A stretch of DNA of 64,000 nt from SHVO01 sp050250575 (GCA_050250575.1 JBFWOJ010000005.1:62001-126000); one strand, 5' to 3'; counted from the stretch's first letter, positions 16,322 through 26,607 are shown. Numbers and translations: made by a program. The notes: generated by a model from the sequence alone, not told the origin.

Positions 16322-18788
16322 TCACTATCCCCTCGATCTTCGTGATCCCAGTGCCCTGAAGCGGGGGATCCTTCAGACGCTGACCACCGTGGTCGGGCGC
16401 GATCCGCTCTACGCCAGCGGCCGCGACTGGTATTACGCCCTCGCCTATCTGCTGCGTGGAATCCTTGGGCAGAAGCAGGCCATGGTCGGACGCAAGTGCC
16501 ACGAGTCCGGGGCCAAGCGGCTTTACTACCTGAGCCTCGAGTATCTTCCCGGCAAGTTCCTGCCGAAGGTGCTGACCGATCTCGGCATCGAGCAACAGGT
16601 CGCGGACGCATTGAAGGATCTCGGGCAATCGCTGGAAGACGTTTCGAAGTTCGAAGTGGACACCGCCCTCGGCAACGGCGGCCTTGGCCGCCTTGCCGCA
16701 TGCTTCCTGGATTCGCTCGCCACCCACAACTATCCAGGGTTCGGCTATGGCATCAGGTACGAGTTCGGGATGTTCTCGCAGTCCATCGAGGACGGCCAGC
16801 AGGTCGAACGTCCCGAGCACTGGCTGCGCTTCGGCGATCCCTGGCAGTACGAACGGACGGCCATCGCCTACACCATCCGCTTCAATGGCCGGCTCGTTCG
16901 GACGACGGACCTTCAAGGCGTGGAGAAGGTCGATTGGGTCGAAACCGACGATCTGATGGCGGTGGCGCACGACCTGCCGATGTCCGGCTATCGCTCCGAT
17001 ACAGTTCTCTACCTGCGGCTATGGGCCGCCCGGTCCTCGCATGCCTTCGATCTCAAGTACTTCAACGAAGGCAATTATGTCGAAGCGGTGAGGGACAAGA
17101 CATTGTCCGAGAGCATCTCGAAGGTGCTGTACCCCAACGACAACACGTCAATGGGTCAGGAGCTGCGGCTGAAGCAGGAGTACTTCTTCGTCTCCGCCTC
17201 GTTGCAGGACATCCTGCGCCGTCACTTCAAGTCCAATCCCACGCTCGACAACCTCTCCGACCAGATCGCGATCCAGCTGAACGATACCCATCCGAGCCTC
17301 GCGATCGCCGAATTGATGCGTCTCTTGATGGACGACTATAAACACACGTGGGATCAGGCGTGGCAAAAGGTGGCCGGAATCTTCGGCTACACCAATCATA
17401 CCTTGCTGCCGGAAGCGCTCGAGACCTGGCCGATCGCGATGTTCGAGCGCATGCTGCCGCGTCATCTCGATATCATCTACCGCATCAACGACCAGCATCT
17501 GAAGCGCGTCGCGGCCGCCTTCCCCGGCGAACTTCACCGCCTGGGACAGCTTTCGCTCGTCGACGATTACTCGCGGCGCATCCGCATGGCGCACCTCGCG
17601 ATCGTGGGCTCGCATAAGGTCAATGGCGTGTCCGAGCTCCAGACGCGTCTGTTGCGTGAAGCGGTGTTCCCCGGATTTGCCGCCCTCGATCCCGGCAAGT
17701 TCCTGCCCGTGACCAACGGAATCACGCCGCGCCAATGGCTGGTGATGGCCAACCCACAGCTTGCCAGCCTCATCACCGAAGCCATCGGCAGCGAATGGCC
17801 GACGCAGCTCGAGCAGCTTGCGAAACTCGCACCGAAAGCCGACGACGCCGGTTTCCGCGAGGAATTCCGCCGCATCAAGGCGGCCAACAAGCTGAGACTT
17901 GCGCATTTGATCCAGCGATCGGTCGGCAAGCTGGTCGACCCGGAGTCGCTGTTCGACGTCCAGGTCAAGCGCATCCACGAGTATAAGCGCCAGCTCCTGA
18001 ACCTGATGCACGTCATCACCCGCTACAACCGGATCAAGGCGGGAAAAGGCGACGGCTTACCGCGGACGGTGATCATCGGCGGCAAGGCGGCGCCCGGTTA
18101 CTACATGGCCAAACAGATCATCCGCCTGATCAACGACGTTGCCGCGACGATCAATTCCGACCCGCAGCTTGACGGCGCCCTGAAGCTGGTGTTCGTGCCG
18201 AACTACCGCGTATCGGTGGCCGAAATCGTCATCCCCGGCGCGGATCTGGCGCAGCACATCTCGACGGCCGGCACCGAAGCGTCGGGAACGAGCAACATGA
18301 AATTCGCCATCAACGGCGCGCTCACGCTCGGCACCGACGACGGCGCGAATATCGAGATCCGAAAGGCGGTGGGTGAAGATCACATGTTCCTGTTCGGACT
18401 CTCGGCCCAGGAGGTCGCCGAACTGCGCGCCAAGGGATATAACCCCTGGGCCTACCAGGACCGCGACCCTGAGCTTCGCCAATGCCTCGACATGATCGGC
18501 GGCGGCGCTTTCTCCCCGCACGAGAAGACGCGATACCAGGGCCTGCGCGATTCTCTGTTGAGCGGCGGCGACCATTATCTGTTGCTGGCCGACTATCGCT
18601 CCTATGTGGACACCCATGACCGGGTCGAGGCCTGCTTCCGGGAGAAGGAGGCCTGGACGCGATCAGCGGTGTTGAACGTCGCGCACATGGGCAGATTCTC
18701 CGCCGATCGCGCGATCCACGAATACGCCGAGAAAATCTGGGATCTTACGCCGCTGACGCAGTTGTTCGCCCGCGCGTCCGCTGCATAA
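16293..18788 (+). CDS. glgP: Glycogen/starch/alpha-glucan phosphorylase (GT35)
   Basis: 831-residue PLP-dependent phosphorylase, which releases glucose-1-phosphate from the non-reducing ends of glycogen. The pyridoxal-phosphate lysine is residue 670 in GTSNMKFAINGAL, preceded by TEASG. Other family signatures are YLSLEYLPGKFL, GNGGLGRLAACFLDS, the QLNDTHPSLAIAEL active-site segment and VKRIHEYKRQLLN. The ATG at 16293 has GGAAGGAA eight bases upstream and sits inside the 3' end of glgA. Its 3' end overlaps malQ on the other strand by 44 bases, so no terminator can separate the two. Confidence 0.97.
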   Translation: MEQLSRHPGDHYPLDLRDPSALKRGILQTLTTVVGRDPLYASGRDWYYALAYLLRGILGQKQAMVGRKCHESGAKRLYYLSLEYLPGKFLPKVLTDLGIEQQVADALKDLGQSLEDVSKFEVDTALGNGGLGRLAACFLDSLATHNYPGFGYGIRYEFGMFSQSIEDGQQVERPEHWLRFGDPWQYERTAIAYTIRFNGRLVRTTDLQGVEKVDWVETDDLMAVAHDLPMSGYRSDTVLYLRLWAARSSHAFDLKYFNEGNYVEAVRDKTLSESISKVLYPNDNTSMGQELRLKQEYFFVSASLQDILRRHFKSNPTLDNLSDQIAIQLNDTHPSLAIAELMRLLMDDYKHTWDQAWQKVAGIFGYTNHTLLPEALETWPIAMFERMLPRHLDIIYRINDQHLKRVAAAFPGELHRLGQLSLVDDYSRRIRMAHLAIVGSHKVNGVSELQTRLLREAVFPGFAALDPGKFLPVTNGITPRQWLVMANPQLASLITEAIGSEWPTQLEQLAKLAPKADDAGFREEFRRIKAANKLRLAHLIQRSVGKLVDPESLFDVQVKRIHEYKRQLLNLMHVITRYNRIKAGKGDGLPRTVIIGGKAAPGYYMAKQIIRLINDVAATINSDPQLDGALKLVFVPNYRVSVAEIVIPGADLAQHISTAGTEASGTSNMKFAINGALTLGTDDGANIEIRKAVGEDHMFLFGLSAQEVAELRAKGYNPWAYQDRDPELRQCLDMIGGGAFSPHEKTRYQGLRDSLLSGGDHYLLLADYRSYVDTHDRVEACFREKEAWTRSAVLNVAHMGRFSADRAIHEYAEKIWDLTPLTQLFARASAA

Positions 18789-20706
18789 CGGCGGCCGCCG
18801 CGGGCCAGGCGCTTTCGGCGCGGATCGTCTCCAACGACTGCGCCAGCCGCGCGCGCCAGTTCGGGTATTCGTCCGTGGTGCCGGGCACATTGAGCTGGGT
18901 CGTCATGGCGATGACGTCGCTCAGATTCAAAAGGACGAGCTGCGACCCGGAAAGACCGAGAAAGGCGTGGACCGCGGCGACAATCTCTTCGACCGCGATG
19001 TCCGTGAGGGGCCTGTCGTCGAGAAGGTTCTGATCCTTGAGCGCGCCGACGATCAGCGCACGCTCTTCGGCACGGGCGCGTTCCATCGCCTCATCGTCAA
19101 CGCCCGGCTTCAAGGACAGGCGAATGCGCATATCGGTTCCCGTCCAATAGCCGGCGAGCGTCGGAAGGTCATGCGTGGTGGCCTGAGCGACGCTGCGCGC
19201 AGGATAGGTGTCAGGGCGCTTGAAGTAACCGTTCCGATGCCGCTCGAAATAAAACAGACGCGTCGAGAGCATGTTGTCGCGTTCCATGCGCTCGCGGAAG
19301 CCGTCGGGCACGGTCCCGAGGTCTTCGCCGACCAGGAGACATTTTGCGCGCACGCTCTCCAGGGCAAGGACGGCGAACAGATCATCCACCGGATAGCTGA
19401 CGTAAGCTCCGTCGGCGGCCGTGCCGCCGGGAGGTATCCAGAACAAGCGCTCGAGCGCCATGGCATGGTCGATGCGCAGCGCGCCGGCATGGCGCATGTT
19501 CGCACGCCAGGTGCGGACCAGAGGTTCGTAGGCGAGCGCACGAAGAACATGCGGATCAGGCGGCGGAAGTCCCCAATCCTGTCCGTCCGGCCCGAGCGGG
19601 TCGGGCGGCGCGCCAAACCGCGCCCCTTGCGGATATAGCCCTTGGCGGTGCCAAGCTTCGGCGCCTTCCGGGCTGACGCCGACGGCGAGGTCGCGCATGA
19701 CGACGGCACTGGTTCCCGACACGGCCTCGGCCAATTGCATTGCGGCCAGCCACTGCAGCGCCGCATGGATTCGCACTTCGCTCTGATGGCCGGCCGCCCA
19801 GCGCCGCACGGCCGGAGATGCGGGATCGCGAAATTCCCGCGGCCAGGAAGGCCACGGACCGGGCAAGTGATCGCTCAAGGCGGAAAAGACGCAGAAGTCC
19901 GCGAGCGCATCGCCACCGTCGGCAATAAAAACATCGAGGTCCGGATCCTTCGCGGCGCGTACGGCCGTGTTGCGAAGGGCCTCGAGCTTCAGCTTTGCGA
20001 CCTTCGGATAGTCGACAAGCGCGCCGGAAACCGGTGCATCCGCGGGCGGATCGCCAAGCGAAATATAAAGTGGATTGAGAAAGGTGCGGCTCGAAGGCCA
20101 ATACGGACTGGCCTGATCGGGGTCACGAAGCGACAGCGCGTGGAAGGGATTGACCGCGACCACCTGGCCGCCCTCGGCGGCCGTCATGCGCAGCAACTCC
20201 TTGAGGTCGGCGAAATCGCCGATCCCCCAATTGCGCTCCGATGAAACTGTATAAAGGTGACAGGCCACGCCCCAGGCTTTTTCGCCGCGCTTGAGCCATT
20301 CCGGCGCATAGCCGGTTTCCGGGGCGACGATGAGCGTGCTTTTCTCCTCACCGATCGTCAGAGCGTGATAGCCAAGAGGAAGATCGTGGGCGAAATGGAT
20401 GCGCCTCTCCGCTCGGCCCTCCATGACCTCGCCGTTCTCGAGATGAAGGTGCCAGGAAAACGGTCCCTCCAAGGGCAGATGCAGCTCGCGTATCGGCGTC
20501 CTTTTGACCAGCACCGGCGGCAATGCGCGCTCCGCGGCCCGCAGGCGCTCAATGGATACACGGGCTTCCTCCGGCGCGAACCCCATGGCTGCGAGCAGCG
20601 CGCGCTGCGTATCCGTCGAGGTGTGGTGAACGCGGCCTTCCACATCCCAGTATTGATTCTGGATGCCGGCAAGGCGCGCGAGCTCGGCGATCTCGGCATC
20701 CGACAT
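18745..20706 (-). CDS. malQ: 4-alpha-glucanotransferase (amylomaltase, GH77)
   Basis: 653-residue GH77 enzyme that disproportionates maltodextrins. The family's catalytic features are present: the nucleophile region LRIDHAMALERLFWIP, the acid/base region LLVGEDLGTVPDGF, and QATTHDLPTLAGYW. The N-terminal 140 residues (starting MSDAEIAELARLAGI) form the extra beta-sandwich of long MalQ proteins. The start is ATG 20706; its A is the last base of glgX's TGA, a one-base TGATG overlap, so malQ follows glgX in one operon. Works with GlgX and GlgP in glycogen turnover. Confidence 0.95.
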   Translation of the reverse strand: MSDAEIAELARLAGIQNQYWDVEGRVHHTSTDTQRALLAAMGFAPEEARVSIERLRAAERALPPVLVKRTPIRELHLPLEGPFSWHLHLENGEVMEGRAERRIHFAHDLPLGYHALTIGEEKSTLIVAPETGYAPEWLKRGEKAWGVACHLYTVSSERNWGIGDFADLKELLRMTAAEGGQVVAVNPFHALSLRDPDQASPYWPSSRTFLNPLYISLGDPPADAPVSGALVDYPKVAKLKLEALRNTAVRAAKDPDLDVFIADGGDALADFCVFSALSDHLPGPWPSWPREFRDPASPAVRRWAAGHQSEVRIHAALQWLAAMQLAEAVSGTSAVVMRDLAVGVSPEGAEAWHRQGLYPQGARFGAPPDPLGPDGQDWGLPPPDPHVLRALAYEPLVRTWRANMRHAGALRIDHAMALERLFWIPPGGTAADGAYVSYPVDDLFAVLALESVRAKCLLVGEDLGTVPDGFRERMERDNMLSTRLFYFERHRNGYFKRPDTYPARSVAQATTHDLPTLAGYWTGTDMRIRLSLKPGVDDEAMERARAEERALIVGALKDQNLLDDRPLTDIAVEEIVAAVHAFLGLSGSQLVLLNLSDVIAMTTQLNVPGTTDEYPNWRARLAQSLETIRAESAWPAAAAVMQRTRGRTTASAA

Positions 20707-22610
20707 CAGACCCGCTCCAGCACAGCAAGACAGTGACCGCCTTCGCCCGTGGCGAGAACTTTGCGCCATGCGCCGGATGGCAGAACCGGCTGGAGGGGAT
20801 CAGGCCCGGAATTCATCAACACCAGGAGGTCCGACCCGATGAGAAAAGCAAGCGAGCGGCGCCTTGGATCATTCCAGTCGGACTCCGTCATGGGTTCGCC
20901 GTCTTCCCGCAACCATGTGATGTCGCCAGTCCCCGTGAAGAAGGCCTCACGCCGCAACGCGCCATGCCGGCGGCGCAGGGCGATGGCCTCCTGGGTAAAG
21001 CGGATCAGCTCCACGTTCTCCATAGCGAGGTTCCAATCCAGCCACGCCGTCTCATTATCCTGGCAATAAGCATTGTTGTTGCCGCGCTGCGTTTGCCCGA
21101 ACTCGTCGCCGGCCAGCAGCATGGGCACGCCTTGCGACAGCATCAAGGACGCAATGAAGTTGCATTTCTGGCGGTACCTCAGCCCGCGGATCGTCGGATC
21201 TTCCACCGGCCCTTCAGCGCCATGATTAGAGCTGAGATTGTGATTGGTCCCGTCGCGGTTCTCCTCGCCATTGGCGGCGTTGTGTTTCTCGTTGTAACTG
21301 ACGAGGTCCTCGAGCGTGAAACCGTCGTGGGCGGTCACGAAGTTGATACTCCTCAGGGGAGCTGCAACCACGTCGCTCGAGCCGCTGACCGCCGTAGCCA
21401 TTCGCCCCGTCATACCTTCATCGCCGCGCCAGTAGGCCCGCACGGTGTCGCGGTAGCGATCGTTCCATTCGCGCCAGGGTTCGGGGAACTGGCCGAGGAA
21501 GTGTCCGGCTGCATCCCAAGGCTCGGCGATCAATTTGAGTTTGCACAACTCCGGATCGCGCCCGATCATGCCGATGAGCGAGGCGCCCGCCGAGAATCCA
21601 TCGCGCGTACGGCCCAGCGTGCCCGCGAGATCGAAGCGGAAGCCGTCGACACCGGTCTCTGAAGCCCACTGTTTGAGGGAGTCGAGCACCAGGCGTTGCA
21701 CCTGCGGATGACACACATTCAGTGTGTTCCCGCAGCCGGAGAAATTGACGTACTCGCCCGCTTCGCCGAGCCAATAGTAGGAGGCGTTGTCGATGCCGCG
21801 CAGCGACAGCGTCGGTCCAAGGGCGTCGCCTTCTGCCGTGTGATTGTAGACGACGTCGAGAATCACTTCGATGCCGGCGGCGTGATAGGCCGCTACAAGG
21901 CCCGCGAGTCCGGCACCGTAGCGCGGCTCGCAAGCAAAGAAACTGACGGGGTTGTAGCCCCAGTAGTTGCTGAGCCCCCGCGTGCCGAGATGCGTTTCAT
22001 CGCTGAAGGCAAATACGGGAAGGAGTTCGACCGTGGTTACGCCCAGGCTGCGGACGTGCTCGATAATCTCCGGAGCCCGCAGCGCCGCGAAAGTGCCGCG
22101 CTGCGACGCCGGCACGGCCGGGTGCCGCTGGGTCATGCCCTTGACATGCATCTCGTAGATCACCGTCTGGCGCCAGGGAATGTCGAGCCGCGTATCAGGC
22201 GCGGCGGATGACTGGGTGACGATGCCTTTCGGAACGATTTCCGAGTTGTCGAGCTCTCCGTCAAAGTTCGCCTGATGCCACCTGAACGGGCCGGTGATGG
22301 CGCGGGCATACGGGTCGAGCAGAAGTTTCCGGGGATTGAAGCGATGACCCCGCTCCGGCGCAAATGGTCCGTGGACCCGGTAGCCATACACTTGCCCTAG
22401 ACGGCCACCCGCAAGATATCCATGCCAGACGTCTCCCGTGCGTCCCGGCATCGGCAGGCGACGAAGCTCGCGCGTGCCGGTTTCGTCGAACAGACACAGC
22501 TCGACTTTCTCACCGTTAGCGGAGAACAAGGCGAAGTTGATCCCTCGCCCGTCCCACGTGGCGCCCAACGGTTCGGCCGTTCCCGCTTCAAGCCCGCCCA
22601 AGACGGTCAT
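20706..22610 (-). CDS. glgX: Glycogen debranching enzyme
   Basis: 634-residue GH13 isoamylase-type debranching enzyme. It carries an N-terminal CBM48 domain (GATWDGRGINFALFS). GH13 regions follow: DVVYNHTAEGD, the nucleophile in GFRFDLAG, the acid/base in KLIAEPWD, and TAHDGFTLEDL. It hydrolyses alpha-1,6 linkages in limit dextrins produced by GlgP. The ATG at 22610 lies two bases after the glgB stop and its own stop overlaps the malQ start, so the three genes form a compact operon. Slightly shorter than the E. coli protein, with no missing motif seen. Confidence 0.95.
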   Translation of the reverse strand: MTVLGGLEAGTAEPLGATWDGRGINFALFSANGEKVELCLFDETGTRELRRLPMPGRTGDVWHGYLAGGRLGQVYGYRVHGPFAPERGHRFNPRKLLLDPYARAITGPFRWHQANFDGELDNSEIVPKGIVTQSSAAPDTRLDIPWRQTVIYEMHVKGMTQRHPAVPASQRGTFAALRAPEIIEHVRSLGVTTVELLPVFAFSDETHLGTRGLSNYWGYNPVSFFACEPRYGAGLAGLVAAYHAAGIEVILDVVYNHTAEGDALGPTLSLRGIDNASYYWLGEAGEYVNFSGCGNTLNVCHPQVQRLVLDSLKQWASETGVDGFRFDLAGTLGRTRDGFSAGASLIGMIGRDPELCKLKLIAEPWDAAGHFLGQFPEPWREWNDRYRDTVRAYWRGDEGMTGRMATAVSGSSDVVAAPLRSINFVTAHDGFTLEDLVSYNEKHNAANGEENRDGTNHNLSSNHGAEGPVEDPTIRGLRYRQKCNFIASLMLSQGVPMLLAGDEFGQTQRGNNNAYCQDNETAWLDWNLAMENVELIRFTQEAIALRRRHGALRREAFFTGTGDITWLREDGEPMTESDWNDPRRRSLAFLIGSDLLVLMNSGPDPLQPVLPSGAWRKVLATGEGGHCLAVLERV

Positions 22611-22612
22611 GC

Positions 22613-24523
22613 TCAGCTTGGCTTCAAGATAATGGCGCCGAGCGGCGGCAGCGTCAGGGCGAGCGAATGCTCGGCGCCATCCCAGGCGCGCGGCTCGGCC
22701 GTCACTTCGCCGCCATTGCCGACATTCGTGCCCGCATAATGGAATGAGTCGGAGTTAAAGATTTCGCGGTAGCGGCCGCTGCGCGGCACACCGATGCGAT
22801 AGCCTTCCCGCACGACGGGCGTGAAGTTGCACACCACGACAACGAAGGCCGCGCGGTCCGCGCCGTAGCGGATATAGGAGAGCACGCTGTTGTCCTGGTC
22901 GTGCGCCGCGATCCACGCGAACCCTTCGCCCTCGCAGTCCCGTTCGTACAGTGCGGGCTCGCTCGTATAGAGGCGGTTGAGGTCGCGCACCAACGCCTGC
23001 ATCCCCTGGTGCTCGCGGTACTGGAGCAAATACCATTCGAGGCTCTGCTCATGGTTCCACTCGTTCCATTGGGCGATCTCCGCCCCCATGAACAGAAGTT
23101 TCTTTCCCGGATGAGTAAAGAAGAACGAGAGGTAGCATCGCAAGTTCGCGAACTTCTGCCAGAAGTCGCCCGGCATCTTTCCGATCATCGAACCTTTGCC
23201 GTAGACGACCTCATCGTGAGACAGAGGCAGGATGAAGTTTTCGTGGAAGGCGTAGATCAGGCCGAAGGTCAGATCGTCGTGGTGATATTTGCGGTGGATG
23301 GGATCCTGCTTGATGTAGCGTAGCGTGTCGTTCATCCACCCCATGTTCCATTTGAAACCGAAGCCGAGACCGCCGAGGTAGGTCGGCTTCGACACCATCG
23401 GCCATGCGGTCGATTCCTCTGCGATCGTGAAAGCGCCGGGAACGCGCGCATAGATCACTTCATTGAGCCGCCGCAGAAAGTTCACGGCCTCGAGGTTCTC
23501 GCGCCCGCCATAGGCATTCGGAACCCACTCCCCTTCCTGCTTGGCGTAATCGAGGTAAAGGATCGACGCGACGGCGTCTGCCCGCAGGCCGTCGATATGA
23601 TAGTCCTCGAGCCACGCCAGTGCGTTGCACAGGAGGAAGTTGGCAACCTCCGTGCGCCCATAATTGTAGATCAGCGTGTTCCATTCCGTCTGACGGCCCT
23701 GGCGCGGGTCGGCATGTTCATAGAGGGCGGTGCCGTCGAAACGGCCGAGGCCGTGACCATCCTCGGGAAAGTGGCTCACCACCCAATCGAGGATCACGCC
23801 GATGCCGGCGCGATGGGCGCAATCGACCAGGTATCGCAGATCGTCCGGCTCGCCGTAGCGGCGCGTGGGCGCAAACAGTCCCAGCGGCTGATAGCCCCAC
23901 GAACCGTAGAAAGGATGCTCGGCGATCGGCATCAATTCCATGTGGGTGAAACCCATCTCCTTGACATAGGGGATGAGCGTTTCGGCGAGTTCGCGGTAGC
24001 TCAGATAGCCGTTGCCGTCCTTCCGCCGCCACGAGCCGAGGTGCACCTCGTAGATCGACATCGGCTTACGACGCATATCGCTGGCGCGCTGCGCCATCCA
24101 GGCCTGGTCGGACCAGCGATATGTGGAGCGCGCCGCCACGATGGAGGCCGAACGCGGCGGGGCTTCCTGCATCAGCGCGACCGGATCGGCTTTCAGCGGA
24201 AGGAGCTCTCCGCTTTCAGCGACGATACAGAATTTATAGAGAGCGCCCGCGTGGACGCCCTCGGCAAAAATCTCCCAAACCCCGGACCCGTTGGGCGACA
24301 TGGGGTGCCGCCCGGCATCCCAGTCGTTGAAGTCGCCGACCACGCTGACCGACCGCGCACTGGGCGCCCAGACGGAAAAACGAACGCCCTTCCGGCCCTG
24401 CGCTACGGCAGGATGAGCGCCGAGCTTGCGGTGCAACTCCAGGTGTGCGCCCTGCGTCACAAGATGATGGTCGAACGGCGAGAGGGCCGCTTCCGACGCC
24501 GCCGCTTCCTGAGAAATCCCCAT
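22613..24523 (-). CDS. glgB: 1,4-alpha-glucan branching enzyme
   Basis: 636-residue GH13 branching enzyme, which introduces alpha-1,6 branches. Visible are the CBM48 domain (RFSVWAPSARSVSVVGDFNDW), then WGYQPLGLFAPTRRYG, the nucleophile in GLRADAVASILYLDY, the acid/base in TIAEESTAWP, and LPLSHDEVVYGKGSM. I chose ATG 24523 (MGISQEAAA) because GAGG sits upstream; the open frame continues to 24643 but the extra 40 residues look non-coding. It lacks the extra N1 domain of about 110 residues found in the E. coli enzyme. First gene of the glgB-glgX-malQ operon. Confidence 0.95.
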   Translation of the reverse strand: MGISQEAAASEAALSPFDHHLVTQGAHLELHRKLGAHPAVAQGRKGVRFSVWAPSARSVSVVGDFNDWDAGRHPMSPNGSGVWEIFAEGVHAGALYKFCIVAESGELLPLKADPVALMQEAPPRSASIVAARSTYRWSDQAWMAQRASDMRRKPMSIYEVHLGSWRRKDGNGYLSYRELAETLIPYVKEMGFTHMELMPIAEHPFYGSWGYQPLGLFAPTRRYGEPDDLRYLVDCAHRAGIGVILDWVVSHFPEDGHGLGRFDGTALYEHADPRQGRQTEWNTLIYNYGRTEVANFLLCNALAWLEDYHIDGLRADAVASILYLDYAKQEGEWVPNAYGGRENLEAVNFLRRLNEVIYARVPGAFTIAEESTAWPMVSKPTYLGGLGFGFKWNMGWMNDTLRYIKQDPIHRKYHHDDLTFGLIYAFHENFILPLSHDEVVYGKGSMIGKMPGDFWQKFANLRCYLSFFFTHPGKKLLFMGAEIAQWNEWNHEQSLEWYLLQYREHQGMQALVRDLNRLYTSEPALYERDCEGEGFAWIAAHDQDNSVLSYIRYGADRAAFVVVVCNFTPVVREGYRIGVPRSGRYREIFNSDSFHYAGTNVGNGGEVTAEPRAWDGAEHSLALTLPPLGAIILKPS

Positions 24524-24633
24524 GACCCGCCTCACAAACGTCCCAGCCACCTGAATGAAACCGTCGCGCGAGAAGATTGTTCCGCCAAGTCCATTGGCGC
24601 GTGCAGACCCCCGGTCACCTAGACCGCCCAGTC

Positions 24634-24663
24634 TTGCTCTCAATATCGTTGCGCCTCTATACT
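24634..24663 (+). promoter_or_regulatory. Candidate sigma-70 promoter for the TonB receptor gene
   Basis: TTGCTC (24634-24639) and TATACT (24658-24663) with an 18-base spacer lie upstream of the receptor gene and divergent from glgB. Transcription would start near 24670. That leaves almost no leader for the GTG at 24676 and so supports the TTG at 24712 as the true start. Prediction from sequence only. Confidence 0.45.
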
Positions 24664-24711
24664 ACTTAAACGCGAGTGCGTCGTCAGTCGCGATATGCAT
24701 TGGAGACTCGT

Positions 24712-26607
24712 TTGGTTGTTAATCGCTGCCGTCGCCTGGGCCGCCCTGCGCTGGCATTCGCGTGGCTTCCACTCCTGGCTCTGGGGGCGACAGCCCGGGC
24801 GGAGGATGCCCTCGACTTCAGCACGCTTTCGATCGAGGACCTTGCCAACATCGAAATCACTTCGGCCTCACGGCGCGCGGAGCCGCTGCTTCAAGTTCCG
24901 GCCGCGATCTATGTGATCACGAGCGAGGACATTCGCCGCTCGGGCGGCGCGAGCCTGCCGGAGGCTCTGCGCCTCGCGCCGAACCTGCAGGTCGCACAAC
25001 GCGACGCGCTCTCGCATGCAATTTCGGCGCGCGGGTTCAATTCCTATGAAGCGAGCAATAAGCTCCTGGTGATGGTCGACGGCCGCAGCGTCTACTCGCT
25101 GTTGCACTCCGGCGTATTCTGGGATGCCCAGGATTTGATGCTGGAGGACATCGACCGCGTGGAAGTCGTACGCGGGCCGGGCGGCGCGGTTTGGGGCGCG
25201 AATGCAGTCAACGGCGTGATCAACGTGATTACGCGCCACACCCGCGATACGCAAGGCGCGCTTGTGAGCGCCGGCGGGGGCAACGTCGACCGCCACGTCT
25301 CCGGCCGATATGGCGGCGCTTTCAGCGACGACGCGACCTACCGCGTCTATGTGAAAGGCTTCGAACGCGGCCATACGCTGACAGGCGCGGGAGCGGCGCG
25401 CGCCGACGACTGGGACCGGCTTCAAGGCGGGTTCGCGTTCGACCTCTCCGGAGGAAACGACACGCTGAACGTCCAGGGCAATATTTACGATAGTTCGATC
25501 GACGCCGTTGCCAGCGAGATTTCCGGACGCGACCTTTCCGCCCGCTGGGTCCATACCTTTGCCGACGGCTCGCCCCTCGACATTCAGGTGTATTACGACC
25601 GCACCCGGCGGATCGCCGGCGCACTCAACGAAGGCGCGGACACCTACAATATCGATGCGCAGCACACGGCCACCCTGGGCGGGCGCCACACCGTGGTGTG
25701 GGGCGGCGGCTATCGCGTTATCGACGATTTCTTTTCCAGCGGAACACAGTTCGTTCTCGTCAATCCCAAGGACACTTTCGAGATCGCGAGCTTCTTCGTT
25801 CAGGATGAGTTCGCGCTTCTGGCGAACCTGCGCCTCACGGTGGGACTGAAGCTGGAGCACCACACCTATACGGGCCTCGAATATATGCCCAGCGCGCGGC
25901 TGGCGTGGAATATCACCCCGCGCCAGACGGTCTGGGCGGCGGCGGCGCGGGCGGTCCGCACACCCTCGCGCCTGGATCGAGAACTTACGGCGCCAGGCAT
26001 CGTGAGCCCCGCGCCAAACTTCGAATCGGAAACTCTCGTGGCCTACGAGGCCGGCTACCGCGTTCAGGCGAGCGAAAACGCTGTCCTTTCCATGGCCGTC
26101 TTTTACAATGTTTACGACGAGCTGCGGATCGCGGCGCCGGCGCCCCCCGGGAGCGGATATACGGCCATTTTCCGCAACGGCATCGACGGCCACAGTTACG
26201 GAGTCGAAGGTTGGGCAAACTACCGCGTGACTGACTGGTGGCGTCTCGGCGCCGGCTTCAACGTATTGCGGAAAGATTTTCGTTTGAAACCTGGGCTCAC
26301 CGATATCTCCGCCCGCCAGTCGCTCGGGAACGATCCCCGACACCAGGCCTCGCTGCGCTCCTACATGACCTTGCTGGAAGATGTCGAACTCGACCTGACG
26401 ATGCGCGCGGTCGACAATCTCCCGAACCCCGCCGTACCGTCGTACGTGGCATTCGATGCGCGCCTGGGTTGGTTCGTCACGGATACGCTCGAGCTTTCGG
26501 TCGCGGGCACCAATCTCCTCGATCCGCAGCACCCGGAAACGGGTACGCCGGCGCAGCGCGGCGAAATCCGCCGGGCGGTCTACGCGGGCGCACGGTGGCG
26601 CTTTTGA
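24712..26607 (+). CDS. TonB-dependent outer-membrane receptor (module A)
   Basis: 631-residue TonB-dependent receptor. After a signal peptide (LALGATARA), the N-terminal segment DLSTL-like EDLANIEITSASRR leads into the plug domain (VPAAIYVITSEDIRRSGG, RGFNSYEASNKLLVMVDGRSVY, VEVVRGPGGAVWGANAVNGVINV), followed by a 22-strand-type barrel ending in WRF. I favour TTG 24712 because GGAGA precedes it by five bases; GTG 24676 would add 12 residues. This group is often paired with YfiR-like proteins and sensor kinases rather than iron transporters. The next gene overlaps its end, so receptor, YfiR-like protein and kinase look like one operon. Confidence 0.88.
   Translation: MVVNRCRRLGRPALAFAWLPLLALGATARAEDALDFSTLSIEDLANIEITSASRRAEPLLQVPAAIYVITSEDIRRSGGASLPEALRLAPNLQVAQRDALSHAISARGFNSYEASNKLLVMVDGRSVYSLLHSGVFWDAQDLMLEDIDRVEVVRGPGGAVWGANAVNGVINVITRHTRDTQGALVSAGGGNVDRHVSGRYGGAFSDDATYRVYVKGFERGHTLTGAGAARADDWDRLQGGFAFDLSGGNDTLNVQGNIYDSSIDAVASEISGRDLSARWVHTFADGSPLDIQVYYDRTRRIAGALNEGADTYNIDAQHTATLGGRHTVVWGGGYRVIDDFFSSGTQFVLVNPKDTFEIASFFVQDEFALLANLRLTVGLKLEHHTYTGLEYMPSARLAWNITPRQTVWAAAARAVRTPSRLDRELTAPGIVSPAPNFESETLVAYEAGYRVQASENAVLSMAVFYNVYDELRIAAPAPPGSGYTAIFRNGIDGHSYGVEGWANYRVTDWWRLGAGFNVLRKDFRLKPGLTDISARQSLGNDPRHQASLRSYMTLLEDVELDLTMRAVDNLPNPAVPSYVAFDARLGWFVTDTLELSVAGTNLLDPQHPETGTPAQRGEIRRAVYAGARWRF

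Noticed and set aside
24695..24916. Alternative short ORF starting MHWRLVWLL at the TonB receptor start
   Set aside because: It looks like a signal peptide by chance but shifts out of the receptor frame and loses all similarity.
24868..26532. 554-codon minus-strand open frame inside the TonB receptor
   Set aside because: It is antisense to a receptor with clear plug motifs and barrel end.
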